This document shows, piece by piece, positions 44,497-54,285 of a stretch of DNA of 64,000 nt. The stretch is taken from the NCBI RefSeq assembly GCF_028553785.1, contig NZ_CP067136.1, positions 930,001-994,000 of the forward strand, read 5' to 3'. Numbering within the stretch: position 1 is the stretch's first letter; every line of letters begins with the position of its first letter. The notes beneath the pieces were generated by a model. That model was not told the origin of the DNA, did not search any database, and was given only the letters and a program-made list of their open reading frames with translations. A program made the translations under genes and the position numbers. The stretch comes from Paracoccus fistulariae. Lineage in GTDB: Bacteria > Pseudomonadota > Alphaproteobacteria > Rhodobacterales > Rhodobacteraceae.

Positions 44497-46680
44497 ATGA
44501 CCGATTTTACCATGACAAAAGACGCCGACGGCGTCGCCATCATCACCTGGGACGTGCCGGGCAAGTCGATGAACGTGCTGTCGATGGAAGGCGCGACGGC
44601 GCTGGGCAGCCTGATCGATGACGCTCTGGCCGATGAGGCCGTCAAGGGCATCGTCATCACCAGCGGCAAGAAGGATTTCGCCGCAGGGATGGACCTGAAC
44701 GTCATCGCCGATATGAAACAGGGCGGTGCGCAGGGCGTCTTTGACGGCGTGATGGGCCTGCACCATCTGCTGCGCAAGATCGAACTGGCCGGGATGGACC
44801 CCAAGACCAAGAAGGGCGGCAAGCCCATCGCCGCCGCCCTGCCCGGCACCGCGCTTGGCATCGGGCTGGAACTGCCGCTCTCCACGCATCGCATCTTTGC
44901 CGCCGACAACCCCAAGGCCAAGATCGGCCTGCCGGAAATCATGGTCGGGATCTTCCCCGGCGCGGGCGGCACCACCCGCCTGACCCGCAAGCTGGGCGCG
45001 ATGACGGCGGCCCCCTTCCTGCTGGAAGGCAAGCTGTCCGACCCCGCGAAGGCCAAATCCGCCGGTCTGATCGACGAGGTGGTCGAGGATCCGCTGGCCG
45101 CCGCGAAGGACTGGGTGCTGAACGCGTCCGAGGCCGATCTGGTCAAGCCCTGGGATGCCAAGGGCTACAAGATGCCCGGCGGCGAACCCTTCCATCCGGC
45201 CGGCTTCATGACCTTTGTCGGTGCCAGCGCGATGGTGCATGGCAAGACCATGGGCGTCTATCCCGCCGCCAAGGCGCTGCTCAGTGCGGTTTATGAAGGC
45301 GCGATGGTGCCCTTTGATCAGGCGCTGAAGATCGAGGCGCGCTGGTTCACCAATGTCATCATGAACCCGTCCTCGGGCGCGATGATCCGCAGCCTCTTCA
45401 TCAACAAGGAAGCGCTGGAAAAAGGCGCGAACCGTCCCGATCAGCCCGATCAGTCGGTGAAGAAGGTCGGCATTTTGGGCGCGGGCATGATGGGTGCGGG
45501 CATTGCCTATGTCAGCGCCATGGCCGGGATCGAGGTCGTGCTGATCGACGCGCAGCAGGCCTCGGCCGACAAGGGCAAGGCCTATTCCGAAGGCCTGCTG
45601 GACAAAGCCATCAGCCGCAAGAAATCGACCGAAGAGAAAAAGGCCGAGGTTCTGGGCCGCATCACCGCCACCACCGATTACGACAAGCTGCAGGGCTGCG
45701 ATCTGATCGTGGAAGCCGTGTTCGAGGATCCGAAGGTCAAGGCCGAGGTGACCGCCAAGGCCGAAGCCGTGATCCCCGAGGATGCGATCTTTGCCACCAA
45801 TACCTCGACCCTGCCGATCAGCGATCTGGCCCGCGCCAGCGCACGGCCCGGGCAGTTCATCGGCATCCACTTCTTCAGCCCGGTGGACAAGATGCTGCTG
45901 GTCGAGATCATCAAGGGCCGCGAAACCGGCCCGCGCGCCGTCGCCAAGGCGCTGGATTTCGCGCGCCAGATCAAGAAGACGCCCATTGTCGTCAATGATG
46001 CGCGCTTCTTCTATGCGAACCGCTGCATCATCCCCTATATCAACGAGGGCATCCGCATGGTCGGCGAGGGGGTGAACCCGACGCTGATCGAAAATGCCGC
46101 CAAGATGATGGGGATGCCTCTGGGTCCGCTGCAACTGGTCGATGAAACCTCGATCGATCTGGGCGTGAAGATCGCCAAGGCGACCAAGGCGGCGATGGGC
46201 GATGCCTATCCCGACGCGGCCGTCGATGAGCTGCTGTTCAAGCTCTATGACGAGGGCCGTCTGGGCCGCAAATCCAATGCCGGCTTCTATGACTATGACG
46301 AGAAGGGCAAGCGTCAGGGCTTCTGGGACGGTCTGGAAGCGAACTGGCCGGAATCGGACGAGCAGCCCGACCTGACCGAGGTGCAGCACCGCCTGATGTT
46401 CGCCCAGACTCTGGAAGCGGTGCGCGCGCTGGAGGAAGGCGTGCTGGAGGATATCCGTGAAGGCGATGTCGGCGCGATCCTGGGCTGGGGCTTTGCGCCC
46501 TGGTCGGGCGGTCCGTTCAGCTGGCTTGATATGCTGGGCGCGCCCCGCGCGGTCGAGATCTGCGACGCGTTGACCGAGGCCCATGGCGCGCGTTTCGCAA
46601 CCCCGGCCCTGCTGCGTGAGATGGCCCAGAAAGGTCAGACCTTCTATGGCCGCTTTGGCCAGCAGGCCAAGGCCGCCTGA
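44497..46680 (+). CDS. fadB: Multifunctional enoyl-CoA hydratase / 3-hydroxyacyl-CoA dehydrogenase
   Basis: The 727-residue protein has an N-terminal crotonase domain (KKDFAAGMDLNVI, GLPEIMVGIFPGAGGTTRLT) and a C-terminal dehydrogenase with NAD motif KKVGILGAGMMGAGIAYV and the GIHFFSPVDKMLLVEI signature. It carries out hydration and oxidation steps between the dehydrogenase and thiolase. FadJ-like naming would be equally valid. A strong terminator follows. Confidence 0.95.
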   Translation: MTDFTMTKDADGVAIITWDVPGKSMNVLSMEGATALGSLIDDALADEAVKGIVITSGKKDFAAGMDLNVIADMKQGGAQGVFDGVMGLHHLLRKIELAGMDPKTKKGGKPIAAALPGTALGIGLELPLSTHRIFAADNPKAKIGLPEIMVGIFPGAGGTTRLTRKLGAMTAAPFLLEGKLSDPAKAKSAGLIDEVVEDPLAAAKDWVLNASEADLVKPWDAKGYKMPGGEPFHPAGFMTFVGASAMVHGKTMGVYPAAKALLSAVYEGAMVPFDQALKIEARWFTNVIMNPSSGAMIRSLFINKEALEKGANRPDQPDQSVKKVGILGAGMMGAGIAYVSAMAGIEVVLIDAQQASADKGKAYSEGLLDKAISRKKSTEEKKAEVLGRITATTDYDKLQGCDLIVEAVFEDPKVKAEVTAKAEAVIPEDAIFATNTSTLPISDLARASARPGQFIGIHFFSPVDKMLLVEIIKGRETGPRAVAKALDFARQIKKTPIVVNDARFFYANRCIIPYINEGIRMVGEGVNPTLIENAAKMMGMPLGPLQLVDETSIDLGVKIAKATKAAMGDAYPDAAVDELLFKLYDEGRLGRKSNAGFYDYDEKGKRQGFWDGLEANWPESDEQPDLTEVQHRLMFAQTLEAVRALEEGVLEDIREGDVGAILGWGFAPWSGGPFSWLDMLGAPRAVEICDALTEAHGARFATPALLREMAQKGQTFYGRFGQQAKAA

Positions 46681-46697
46681 GGCCGGTCACATCACCA

Positions 46698-47135
46698 TCA
46701 AACGGGGGCCTTGCGGTCCCCGTTTTTCGTTGCGCGCCGTTTCTGTACCCTGTCACTTGCCCGCATCAGGCGCTGAAAGCTGGGGCATTCCAGATGCGAC
46801 GGCGCCGTGCAATCGGCCACATGGCGCAGCGCCCTGATCAGGACGGCAAGCTCTTGCATCTGCCGCTCCAACTGATCGGCGCGGCGGTGAAGCTCATCCC
46901 TTGGCAGGGCGGGCAGGCCGTCCTTGTTGAACATGGCCGCAATCTCGGTCAGCGAAAATCCCGCCGATTTCCCCATATTGATCAGCGTCAGTTGCATCAG
47001 CACGCCGGGCAGATACTGCCGCCGCAGCCCATGCCGACCCGCCGAGGAAATCAGCCCCTGATCCTCGTAATAGCGCAAGGTCGGGACCGATAGGCCGCTG
47101 GCCGAGGCGACCTCTGATATATCCAGAAGTTTCAT
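46698..47135 (-). CDS. MerR family regulator next to an MFS exporter
   Basis: The 145-residue protein opens MKLLDISEVASASGLSVPTL then RYYEDQGLISSAGRHGLRRQ, a MerR winged helix, with a dimer helix at about 78-110 and a Cys-containing C-terminal loop (HVADCTAPSHLECPSFQRLM) resembling the SoxR-related/CueR-like group. It is divergent from the MFS gene and probably controls it. The intergenic CCTGAAGTTGACTTGAG is a likely MerR-type spaced promoter. Confidence 0.87.
   Translation of the reverse strand: MKLLDISEVASASGLSVPTLRYYEDQGLISSAGRHGLRRQYLPGVLMQLTLINMGKSAGFSLTEIAAMFNKDGLPALPRDELHRRADQLERQMQELAVLIRALRHVADCTAPSHLECPSFQRLMRASDRVQKRRATKNGDRKAPV
46700..46730 (+). terminator. Terminator of the beta-oxidation operon, inside the 3' end of the convergent MerR gene
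   Basis: AAACGGGGGCC-TTGC-GGTCCCCGTTT is an 11-bp stem (one G-T pair) followed by more T residues. The same bases encode the last residues of the MerR protein at 46698-47135. Confidence 0.8.
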
Positions 47136-47202
47136 GCTTGACCTGAAGTTGACTTGAGTTGCTAGCTTTGCCGCCGATCACCAAATTCGCAAGGGGACCG
47201 GC

Positions 47203-48408
47203 ATGGAAATTTCAGCTTCTTCACCAGAAAACGCACTGATCCGGCGCGATCCGCGCGCCGTCGCGCTGCTGCTGGCGGCAACGCTGACCGTCATGGCGGC
47301 GGCCACGATCAGCCCGGCGCTGCCCGGGTTGCAGCAGCAGTTTCCGGCCACCGACAGCAATGCCTTTCTGATCCGGCTGCTGGTGCCTGCGCCGTCCATT
47401 GCCGTGGTGCTGACCGCCGCGATCTGCGGTCGCATCGCGGATCGACGGGGTCGGCGGCGGATGCTGCTGGCGGGGGTCGTGCTTTATGCGCTGGCGGGCA
47501 GTCTGGGGGCGCTGCTGACGGATCTGCACATGCTGCTGGCCAGCAGGCTGATCCTGGGCATCGCGCTGGCCACGATCATGACCGCGCAATCCGCGCTGAT
47601 GGGCGATTATTTCACCGGCGACCGGCTGCAGGCCCTGTCGGGGGCGCAGGTCTCGGCCCGGAATCTGGGTGGGCTGCTGTTCATCACGCTGGCCGGGTTT
47701 CTGGCCATGATCTCTCCCCGCCTGCCCTTTGCGATCTACGCGCTTCCGGCGCTTCTGCTGCCCTTCTTCTGGCGCGTGATCGTGGAGGTCCAGCGCAGCC
47801 ACGGCACCTCGACCGCCCCCCTGCCCGAGCCGCAGGGCTGGCGACTGCGGGTGCGGCTGCTGGCGCTTGGGCAGGTTGCGGTGACGGTGGTGTTTTTCAC
47901 CATGCCGACGCAATTGCCCTTTTATCTGGAGTTTCGCGGATATCCGTCCCCGGCCATGACCGGCGCCGCATTGGGCATGATGATGCTGGCGGGGGGCATT
48001 GCCGGGCTGCGCTACAGCGCCATCTGCGGCCGGATCGGCCATGCCCGTGTCTGGGCGGTGGCGTTCGGGCTGATGGCGGCGGGCTTTGCCGCGTTGGCCG
48101 GGGCTTCGGGATTTGCAACGGTGCTGGCCGGGGCCGCGTCCATCGGCGCGGGCTATGCGCTGGCCATTCCCGGCTTAATTTCGCTGTCGCTGGCGGCCAC
48201 GCCCGCGCATCGGCGCGGCTGGACCGGTGCGCGGCTGACCATCGCGGCCTTTCTGGGGCAGTTCCTGTCGCCCTTTGCCAGCATGCCCGCGCTTGTCCAG
48301 TGGGGCTGGCAGGCATGCGCCGGCGGGCTGGCCTTGGCGCTGAGTGGCGCGGCCCTTCTGGCGCTGCTGCTGAAACCCCGGACCATGGCCGCGCCCACCG
48401 GCACATAA
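47203..48408 (+). CDS. MFS transporter (DHA1-like efflux)
   Basis: The 401-residue protein has about twelve hydrophobic segments and the MFS motif GRIADRRGRRRMLLAG after the second span. It is probably a drug or metabolite exporter of the DHA1 type. The divergent MerR gene suggests induction by the exported compound. Confidence 0.9.
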   Translation: MEISASSPENALIRRDPRAVALLLAATLTVMAAATISPALPGLQQQFPATDSNAFLIRLLVPAPSIAVVLTAAICGRIADRRGRRRMLLAGVVLYALAGSLGALLTDLHMLLASRLILGIALATIMTAQSALMGDYFTGDRLQALSGAQVSARNLGGLLFITLAGFLAMISPRLPFAIYALPALLLPFFWRVIVEVQRSHGTSTAPLPEPQGWRLRVRLLALGQVAVTVVFFTMPTQLPFYLEFRGYPSPAMTGAALGMMMLAGGIAGLRYSAICGRIGHARVWAVAFGLMAAGFAALAGASGFATVLAGAASIGAGYALAIPGLISLSLAATPAHRRGWTGARLTIAAFLGQFLSPFASMPALVQWGWQACAGGLALALSGAALLALLLKPRTMAAPTGT

Positions 48409-48483
48409 GCGCCCATGGACCCGCGAAAGCCCCGCGGTTGTGACCCCTGTGCAAGGCCCCGCAACTTTCCGCCGGATCATCCG

Positions 48484-48511
48484 TTGATCCGCGCGGGATT
48501 CGGCATATGCT
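48484..48511 (+). promoter_or_regulatory. Candidate sigma70 promoter for the telA operon
   Basis: TTGATC (48484-48489) and TATGCT (48506-48511) are 16 bp apart and 65 bp ahead of the telA start. Confidence 0.35.
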
Positions 48512-48576
48512 GCAACGCAACATCTTTGCCCCGCACTTTCTTTGCCCCATGGGGCGCAGACATACAGGAATTGACG

Positions 48577-49755
48577 ATGACCGATGAAACGCGCCGCCGC
48601 GCAGAAGCTGCCTTGAAGGATATCGAAGAGGTCACCTCGGTGGTGCTGCCGGAACCGGAATCGGACAGCACCCCCGCACCGACCCACGATCCGCAGGTCG
48701 CAGCCGAAGTCCGCCGCCGCATGGATGAGATCAATCTGGAAGATACCGGATCCATCGTGCGGTTCGGCACGCGGGCGCAGGCGGGCCTGCAAGAGATCAG
48801 CCAGAAGATGCTGGCCGATGTCAAAAGCAAGGATGTCGGCCCGGCCGGCGAAAGCCTGCGCGAAATCGTCACCACCATTCGCGGCTTTTCGACCTCGGAA
48901 CTGGATATGCGGCGCACGCGCAGCTGGTGGGAAAAGCTGCTGGGACGCTCGGCCCCCTTCGCGAAATTTGTCGCCAATTATGAAGAGGTGCAGACCCAGA
49001 TCGACCGCGTGACGGTTGAACTGGAACGCCATGAGGGCGTTTTGCTGAAAGATATCAAGGCGCTGGATCAGCTTTATGAACAGACGCTGAATTTCTATGA
49101 TGAACTGGCGCTGTATATCGCGGCGGGCAATGAGAAGCTGGCCGAACTGGACAGCACGACCATTCCCGCGCTGGAAGCCAGGGTCAAATCCGTGCCTGAA
49201 GACGATCAGGTGATGCAGGCGCAGGAACTGCGCGACCTGCGCGCCGCGCGTGACGATCTGGAACGCCGCGTCCATGACCTGAAGCTGACCCGGCAGGTGA
49301 CGATGCAATCGCTGCCCTCGATCCGGCTGGTGCAGGAAAATGACAAATCGCTGGTGACCAAGATCAACAGCACGCTGGTCAATACCGTGCCGCTGTGGGA
49401 AACCCAGCTGGCGCAGGCCGTCACCATCCAGCGCAGTGGCGAGGCCGCCCGCGCGGTCAAGGAAGCCAGCGACCTGACCAACGAACTGCTGACCCGCAAT
49501 GCCGACAATCTGCGTCAGGCCAATGCCACGATTCGCGCCGAGACCGAGCGCGGCGTCTTTGACATCGAATCCGTCAAAAGCGCCAATGCTCAGCTGATCG
49601 CAACCATCGAAGACAGCCTTCGCATCGCGGATGAGGGGCGCGCCCGCCGCGCCGCCGCCGAAGAGGATCTGGAAAAGATGGAATCCGATCTGCGCGACAC
49701 GCTGGCCCGGGCCACCGCCGCGCGGCAGACGGATGGCAGCCAGCAACTCCGATAA
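48577..49755 (+). CDS. TelA family (toxic anion resistance-type) protein
   Basis: The 392-residue protein, from ATG 48577 (MTDETRRRAEAALKDIEEVT), is mostly long helices, with LLKDIKALDQLYEQTLNFYD and IPALEARVKS motifs typical of TelA/KlaA-like proteins. The family is associated with tellurite resistance and cell-envelope stress, but its biochemical role is unknown. It starts a four-gene operon with DUF2927, SPFH and zinc-ribbon proteins. The upstream frame from 48415 has no family-like sequence. Confidence 0.87.
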   Translation: MTDETRRRAEAALKDIEEVTSVVLPEPESDSTPAPTHDPQVAAEVRRRMDEINLEDTGSIVRFGTRAQAGLQEISQKMLADVKSKDVGPAGESLREIVTTIRGFSTSELDMRRTRSWWEKLLGRSAPFAKFVANYEEVQTQIDRVTVELERHEGVLLKDIKALDQLYEQTLNFYDELALYIAAGNEKLAELDSTTIPALEARVKSVPEDDQVMQAQELRDLRAARDDLERRVHDLKLTRQVTMQSLPSIRLVQENDKSLVTKINSTLVNTVPLWETQLAQAVTIQRSGEAARAVKEASDLTNELLTRNADNLRQANATIRAETERGVFDIESVKSANAQLIATIEDSLRIADEGRARRAAAEEDLEKMESDLRDTLARATAARQTDGSQQLR

Positions 49756-49762
49756 GGGTATC

Positions 49763-50803
49763 ATGTTCCACCGTTCCGCCCTGACCTCTTTGCGTCATCT
49801 GCCCCTTGCGGCGCTTCTGGCCCTTGCGGCCTGCAGCGAGGCGCCGCCGACCGATACGGCGCCGCGCCCGGCGCCGCGCCCTGCCGTCGCGGCCGGGGAT
49901 GACCTGAAGGCTGCGGAACAGGCGCGGCTGCGCAAGGCCCGCGCCGAACGTAACCGCGCCGCCAATGCCGCCGCCGCAGTGGCGGCGCGCAATGCCAGCG
50001 CCAGCACCACGGCCAATCGCGAGTTCTATGCCCGGGCCGAGGCCGCCTTGCTGGCCGAGGGTCGGCTGCGCCGCGATCGCGTGCCGCAAGACGCCCCGAT
50101 TACGGCCGAGCATCTGGCGCAGGATTTCATCGAAATCGCGCTCTATGACGAATATCGGCGTGATGGCGACCGGCTGGTGCCCGGCGCGACGTCGGCGCCC
50201 TTGCGGCGCTGGCAGGACGCGGTGCGCTTTCAACTGGAATACGGCGCCTCGACCGATGTGGCCACGCGCCGCGCCGTGCGGGTCGAGGTCAGCGATTATG
50301 CCGCGCGGCTGTCAGGCGTCACGCGCCATCCGATGCAGGTCGTCGATATCAGCGGCAATTTCGTCATCCTGCTGCTGACCGAGGATGAGCGTCGCAGCCT
50401 TGGCCCGCGTCTGGAACAGCTTGTCCCCGGCATCCCCGCCTCTGACGTGGATCTGATCCGCGATCTGGACCGTCAGAATTACTGCACGGTCTTTGCCTAT
50501 TCGCGGGGCAATTCGGCGGTCTATGCGCGTGCCGTGGCGCTGGTCCGGGCGGAACTGCCGCCGATGCTGCGCAAATCCTGTTTCCACGAGGAACTGGCAC
50601 AGGGCCTTGGCCTGTCCAATGACAGCCCGAACGCACGGCCCTCGATCTTCAACGATGATGAGGAATTCGCCCTTCTGACCCGGCATGACGAATTGCTGCT
50701 GCAGATCCTCTATGACCGCCGCCTGCGCCCCGGCATGACCGAGGTCGAGGCACGGCCCATCGTGCTGACCATCGCAAGAGAGCTTTTGGGAACCTCGACC
50801 TGA
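49763..50803 (+). CDS. DUF2927 lipoprotein
   Basis: The signal sequence ends in a lipobox (LAALLALAAC, cysteine at about residue 24), followed by a Pro/Ala-rich and Arg/Ala-rich linker. A DUF2927 domain follows with FIEIALYDEYRR, VDISGNFVILLLTEDERRSL and SCFHEELAQGLGLSNDS; the last resembles a degenerate zincin HExxxxLG site. Likely anchored to the outer or inner membrane. It lies 7 bp after telA. Confidence 0.82.
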   Translation: MFHRSALTSLRHLPLAALLALAACSEAPPTDTAPRPAPRPAVAAGDDLKAAEQARLRKARAERNRAANAAAAVAARNASASTTANREFYARAEAALLAEGRLRRDRVPQDAPITAEHLAQDFIEIALYDEYRRDGDRLVPGATSAPLRRWQDAVRFQLEYGASTDVATRRAVRVEVSDYAARLSGVTRHPMQVVDISGNFVILLLTEDERRSLGPRLEQLVPGIPASDVDLIRDLDRQNYCTVFAYSRGNSAVYARAVALVRAELPPMLRKSCFHEELAQGLGLSNDSPNARPSIFNDDEEFALLTRHDELLLQILYDRRLRPGMTEVEARPIVLTIARELLGTST

Positions 50804-50953
50804 CCGCGCGGTTTCGCAGCGGGCTGCCCACAGGACCGGCTTTCGCGACTTGACGATGGGGACGCAAATGGCGGTATCCTGCCCCGGACCGGGCGGCGCT
50901 GTCCAAAGACGCAGGGCCCGCCCGCATATGACGACACAGAAAAAGGAACGGCC

Positions 50954-52087
50954 ATGGGTATTCTGGACATTCTTGGCGGAGAGTTCATCGAAATCATCGA
51001 ATGGACGGACGATACCCGCAACACGATGGTCTATCGCTTTCCCACCGTCGGCAAGGCCATCAAATACGGCGCCAAGCTGACCGTGCGCGAAGGTCAGGCG
51101 GCGGTGTTCGTGCATGAAGGGCAGCTGGCCGATGTCTTTGGCCCCGGCCTCTACCTGCTGGAAACCAATAACCTTCCTATCCTGACACGGCTGCAGCACT
51201 GGGATCACGGCTTCCGCTCTCCCTTCAAATCCGAGATCTATTTCGTCAACACCACCCGCTTCAACGATCTGAAATGGGGCACGAAAAACCCGGTCATGGC
51301 GCGGGATCCGGAATTCGGCCCGGTGCGTTTGCGCGCCTTTGGCACCTATTCGATGCGGGTCACCGATCCGGCCCGCTTCATGGCCGAGATCGTTGGCACC
51401 GATGGCGATTTCACCACGGACGAAATCACGTTTCAGATCCGCAACGTGATCGTGCAGGAATTTTCGCGCATGATCGCCAGTTCGGGTATTCCGGTGCTGG
51501 ATATGGCCGCCAATACCGACGAGTTGGGCAAGCTGGTCGCCCGCGCCATCGCGCCGGTCGTCGGCGAATACGGCCTGACCCTGCCGGAATTCTATATCGA
51601 GAATATCAGCCTGCCCGAAGCGGTCGAGAAGGTCCTGGACAAGCGCACTTCGATGGGGATCATCGGCGATCTGGACCGGTTCGGCCAATATGCGGCAAGC
51701 GAGGCGATGCTGAATGCCAGCCAGAATCAGGGCGGCGCCGGTGCGGGCATGGGGGCTGCGATGGGGGCCGCGATGGGCATGGGCGTCGGCGCGCGTCAGG
51801 CGTCGGGGCCATGGGGACCGGTTCCGCAGGCGGCCACGGGCGCGCCCGTGGCACCTCCACCCCTGCCGGGTCGGCAGGCCGAAACCGTCTGGCATATCGC
51901 GCTGGACGGTCAGCCGCAGGGGCCCTACGGGCGCGGCCATCTGGGCCGACTGGCGGGCGAGGGTCAGTTCACCCGCGACACGCTGGTCTGGACGCCCGGG
52001 CAGGATGGCTGGCAAAAGGCCGATGATGTGGCAGAGCTGGCCCAGCTTTTCACCACCATGCCGCCGCCCCTGCCGCCGCAGTCATAA
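50954..52087 (+). CDS. SPFH-domain protein with C-terminal GYF_2 domain
   Basis: The 377-residue protein begins MGILDILGGEFIEIIEWTDD and contains an SPFH/virion-core-like domain (RLRAFGTYSMRVTDPARFMA, about residues 30-240). Then a Gly/Ala/Met-rich linker and a C-terminal GYF_2-type domain (VWHIALDGQPQGPYGRGHLG...QDGWQKADDV). Relatives are YdjI-like proteins. With the TelA and zinc-ribbon partners it may form a membrane-stress complex. The stop abuts the next start. Confidence 0.85.
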   Translation: MGILDILGGEFIEIIEWTDDTRNTMVYRFPTVGKAIKYGAKLTVREGQAAVFVHEGQLADVFGPGLYLLETNNLPILTRLQHWDHGFRSPFKSEIYFVNTTRFNDLKWGTKNPVMARDPEFGPVRLRAFGTYSMRVTDPARFMAEIVGTDGDFTTDEITFQIRNVIVQEFSRMIASSGIPVLDMAANTDELGKLVARAIAPVVGEYGLTLPEFYIENISLPEAVEKVLDKRTSMGIIGDLDRFGQYAASEAMLNASQNQGGAGAGMGAAMGAAMGMGVGARQASGPWGPVPQAATGAPVAPPPLPGRQAETVWHIALDGQPQGPYGRGHLGRLAGEGQFTRDTLVWTPGQDGWQKADDVAELAQLFTTMPPPLPPQS

Positions 52088-53347
52088 ATGCCCACGCCGC
52101 AGACCGAATATCGCTATCCCTGCGAGAATTGCGGGGCCAGCCTGCGGTTTCAGCCCGGGCAGGATGTGCTGGTCTGCGACTATTGCGGGCATGAGCAGCG
52201 CATCGGCGAGGGTCCCGGCCGCGCCCCCGCGCGGCAATCGCTCGGCGGGGCCGAGGGCGAGGCCGCGATCCTTGCCGATCCCGAAACCGGGCGTGCTTTG
52301 CAATGGGATGCGGGCCATAAATCCCCCGAACTGGTCGAGATCCCGCTGGAACAGGGGCTGCGGCTGGACAAGGGGTCAGAGATCGCGCTTGAGATCCGCA
52401 CCCTGTCCTGCCCCAATTGCGGCGCGCAACTTGAACTTGACGGCGCAAACCATTCCGGCACCTGCCCTTTCTGCGCCACGCCCGTCGTCACCGACACCGG
52501 CACCACGCGCAAGATCAAGCCCCAGGGCGTGCTGCCCTTTCGCCTGACCGAGGAACAGGCCCATCGCGCGATGGAGGACTGGATGGGCGATCTGTGGTTC
52601 GCGCCTTCGGGGCTGGTGGCCTATGCCCGCAAGGGCGAAAAGCTGCGCGGCGTCTATTCGCCCTATTGGACCTTCGACGCCAATACGCAATCCGAATATT
52701 CCGGCCAGCGCGGCGATTATTATTACGAAACCGTCTATGTCACCCAGCTGGTCGACGGCGAGACGCGGCGCGTGGCGCAGCAGGTTCAGAAGATCCGCTG
52801 GCGTCGTGCGGCGGGCAGGGTCGCGCGGCGCTTCAACGATGTGCTGGTGCTGGCCTCGGCCTCGCTGCCACGGCGCTTTATCGACGCGCTGACCCCCTGG
52901 GATCTGTCGCATCTGCGGCCCTATCGCCCGGATTATCTGGCCGGGCTTGAGGCCGAGGGCTATACCATCCCTCTGGCCGAGGGGCATCAGAATGCGCGCC
53001 GCGAAATGGCCGGTGTGATCATGAACGACGCGCGCCGCGATATCGGCGGCGATGTGCAGCGGGTCGACCGGATCAGCACCCGGCATTCGGCCGAGACTTT
53101 CAAACATGTCCTGCTGCCGGTCTGGACCGCCGCCTATCGCTATAACGGCAAAAGCTATCGCTTTGTCGTCAACGGCCAGTCCGGTCGGGTCATGGGCGAA
53201 CGTCCCTGGTCCGCCTGGAAAATCGCCGGCGCTGTATTTGCTGGACTGTTAGCGCTTGCAATCCTGCTCTATTTTGCCGCATCCAACGGATATGTCGATT
53301 TTGGTTCGGGCGTGCCATCGCCCGATTACGTTATTCAAGGCTATTGA
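52088..53347 (+). CDS. Zinc-ribbon membrane protein, partner of the SPFH protein
   Basis: The 419-residue protein has two zinc ribbons: CENCGASLRF...CDYCGHEQ (about residues 13-38) and CPNCGAQLEL...CPFCATPV (about 115-137). A central domain follows (YSPYWTFDANTQSEYSGQRG) and a single membrane span sits near the C-terminus (VFAGLLALAILLYFAA). The architecture suggests it brings a cytoplasmic, metal-binding region to the membrane. Function unknown. It begins directly after the SPFH stop. Confidence 0.83.
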   Translation: MPTPQTEYRYPCENCGASLRFQPGQDVLVCDYCGHEQRIGEGPGRAPARQSLGGAEGEAAILADPETGRALQWDAGHKSPELVEIPLEQGLRLDKGSEIALEIRTLSCPNCGAQLELDGANHSGTCPFCATPVVTDTGTTRKIKPQGVLPFRLTEEQAHRAMEDWMGDLWFAPSGLVAYARKGEKLRGVYSPYWTFDANTQSEYSGQRGDYYYETVYVTQLVDGETRRVAQQVQKIRWRRAAGRVARRFNDVLVLASASLPRRFIDALTPWDLSHLRPYRPDYLAGLEAEGYTIPLAEGHQNARREMAGVIMNDARRDIGGDVQRVDRISTRHSAETFKHVLLPVWTAAYRYNGKSYRFVVNGQSGRVMGERPWSAWKIAGAVFAGLLALAILLYFAASNGYVDFGSGVPSPDYVIQGY

Positions 53348-53367
53348 AGGCCAGTTGGGAGGAAGAC

Positions 53368-54285
53368 ATGATCCTGTGCGCGGGCGAGTCGCTGATCGAT
53401 ATGGTGCCGCAGGACGGCAGTTTCACACCGCATCTGGGCGGGGCGGTCTTCAACACCACCGTTGCACTTGGTCGGCTGGGCCGCCCCACGGGCTATCTGT
53501 GGCCGCTGAGCCGCGATCCCTTTGGCGAACAGCTGTCGCAGCGCCTGCGCGAGGCCGGGGTCAGCATCGACCTCTGCCCGCGCACCCATCGGCTGACCAC
53601 GCTGGCGCTGGTGACGCTGGATGACGGCAATGCGCGCTATTCCTTCTATGATGAGGGCTCGGCCGGGCGTCTTTTCGCACAAGAGGATCTGCCGTCCCTG
53701 CCCGCCGGGGTCGAGGCGCTGTTTGTCGGCGGCATCAGCCTTGTCCCCGATCCCTGCGGCGGCACGATCGAGAAACTGATCCAGCAGAACCATGCCGATC
53801 TGCCGGTAATGATGGATCCGAATATCCGCCCCTTCTTCGTGAATGACCCCGAGGCCTTCCGCGCCCGTCTGGACCGGCTGCTGGCGATGGTGGATATCGT
53901 CAAGCTGTCCTCGGACGACATCGAATGGCTGTTCCCGGATCTGTCGCCGGAACAGGCCGCGCAATCGCTGCTGACCAGCGGGCCGAAACTGGTGCTGCAC
54001 ACGGCGGGCGAACATGGCGCAACCGCCTATTGGTCGGGTGAACCGGTAAATGTGAAATCCATGCGCAGCACCGTGGTCGATACCATCGGCGCGGGCGATA
54101 CCTTCAATGCGGGCTTTCTGGCCGGACTGCATCAGCAGGGCGCGCTCAGCAAGCAGGGACTGGACAGCATTGATGCCGATATCATCGGCAATGCATTGAA
54201 AACGGCGGTGCAGGCGGCGGCAATCGTGGTGTCGCGGGCCGGGGCAAACCCTCCCTGGGCGCATGAGATGCCAAAGGCCGACTGA
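53368..54285 (+). CDS. PfkB-family carbohydrate kinase
   Basis: From ATG 53368 (MILCAGESLIDMVPQDG) the 305-residue frame has the PfkB sugar-binding N-terminus (GGAVFNTTVALGRLGRPTGY) and the ATP/catalytic signature DTIGAGDTFNAGFLAGL. It probably phosphorylates fructose or a related sugar. It follows the zinc-ribbon gene by 20 bp but is unlikely to be functionally linked. Confidence 0.88.
   Translation: MILCAGESLIDMVPQDGSFTPHLGGAVFNTTVALGRLGRPTGYLWPLSRDPFGEQLSQRLREAGVSIDLCPRTHRLTTLALVTLDDGNARYSFYDEGSAGRLFAQEDLPSLPAGVEALFVGGISLVPDPCGGTIEKLIQQNHADLPVMMDPNIRPFFVNDPEAFRARLDRLLAMVDIVKLSSDDIEWLFPDLSPEQAAQSLLTSGPKLVLHTAGEHGATAYWSGEPVNVKSMRSTVVDTIGAGDTFNAGFLAGLHQQGALSKQGLDSIDADIIGNALKTAVQAAAIVVSRAGANPPWAHEMPKAD

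Noticed and set aside
44395..46584. 729-codon minus-strand ORF
   Set aside because: It is the antisense shadow of the fadB-type gene, which has complete crotonase and dehydrogenase motifs.
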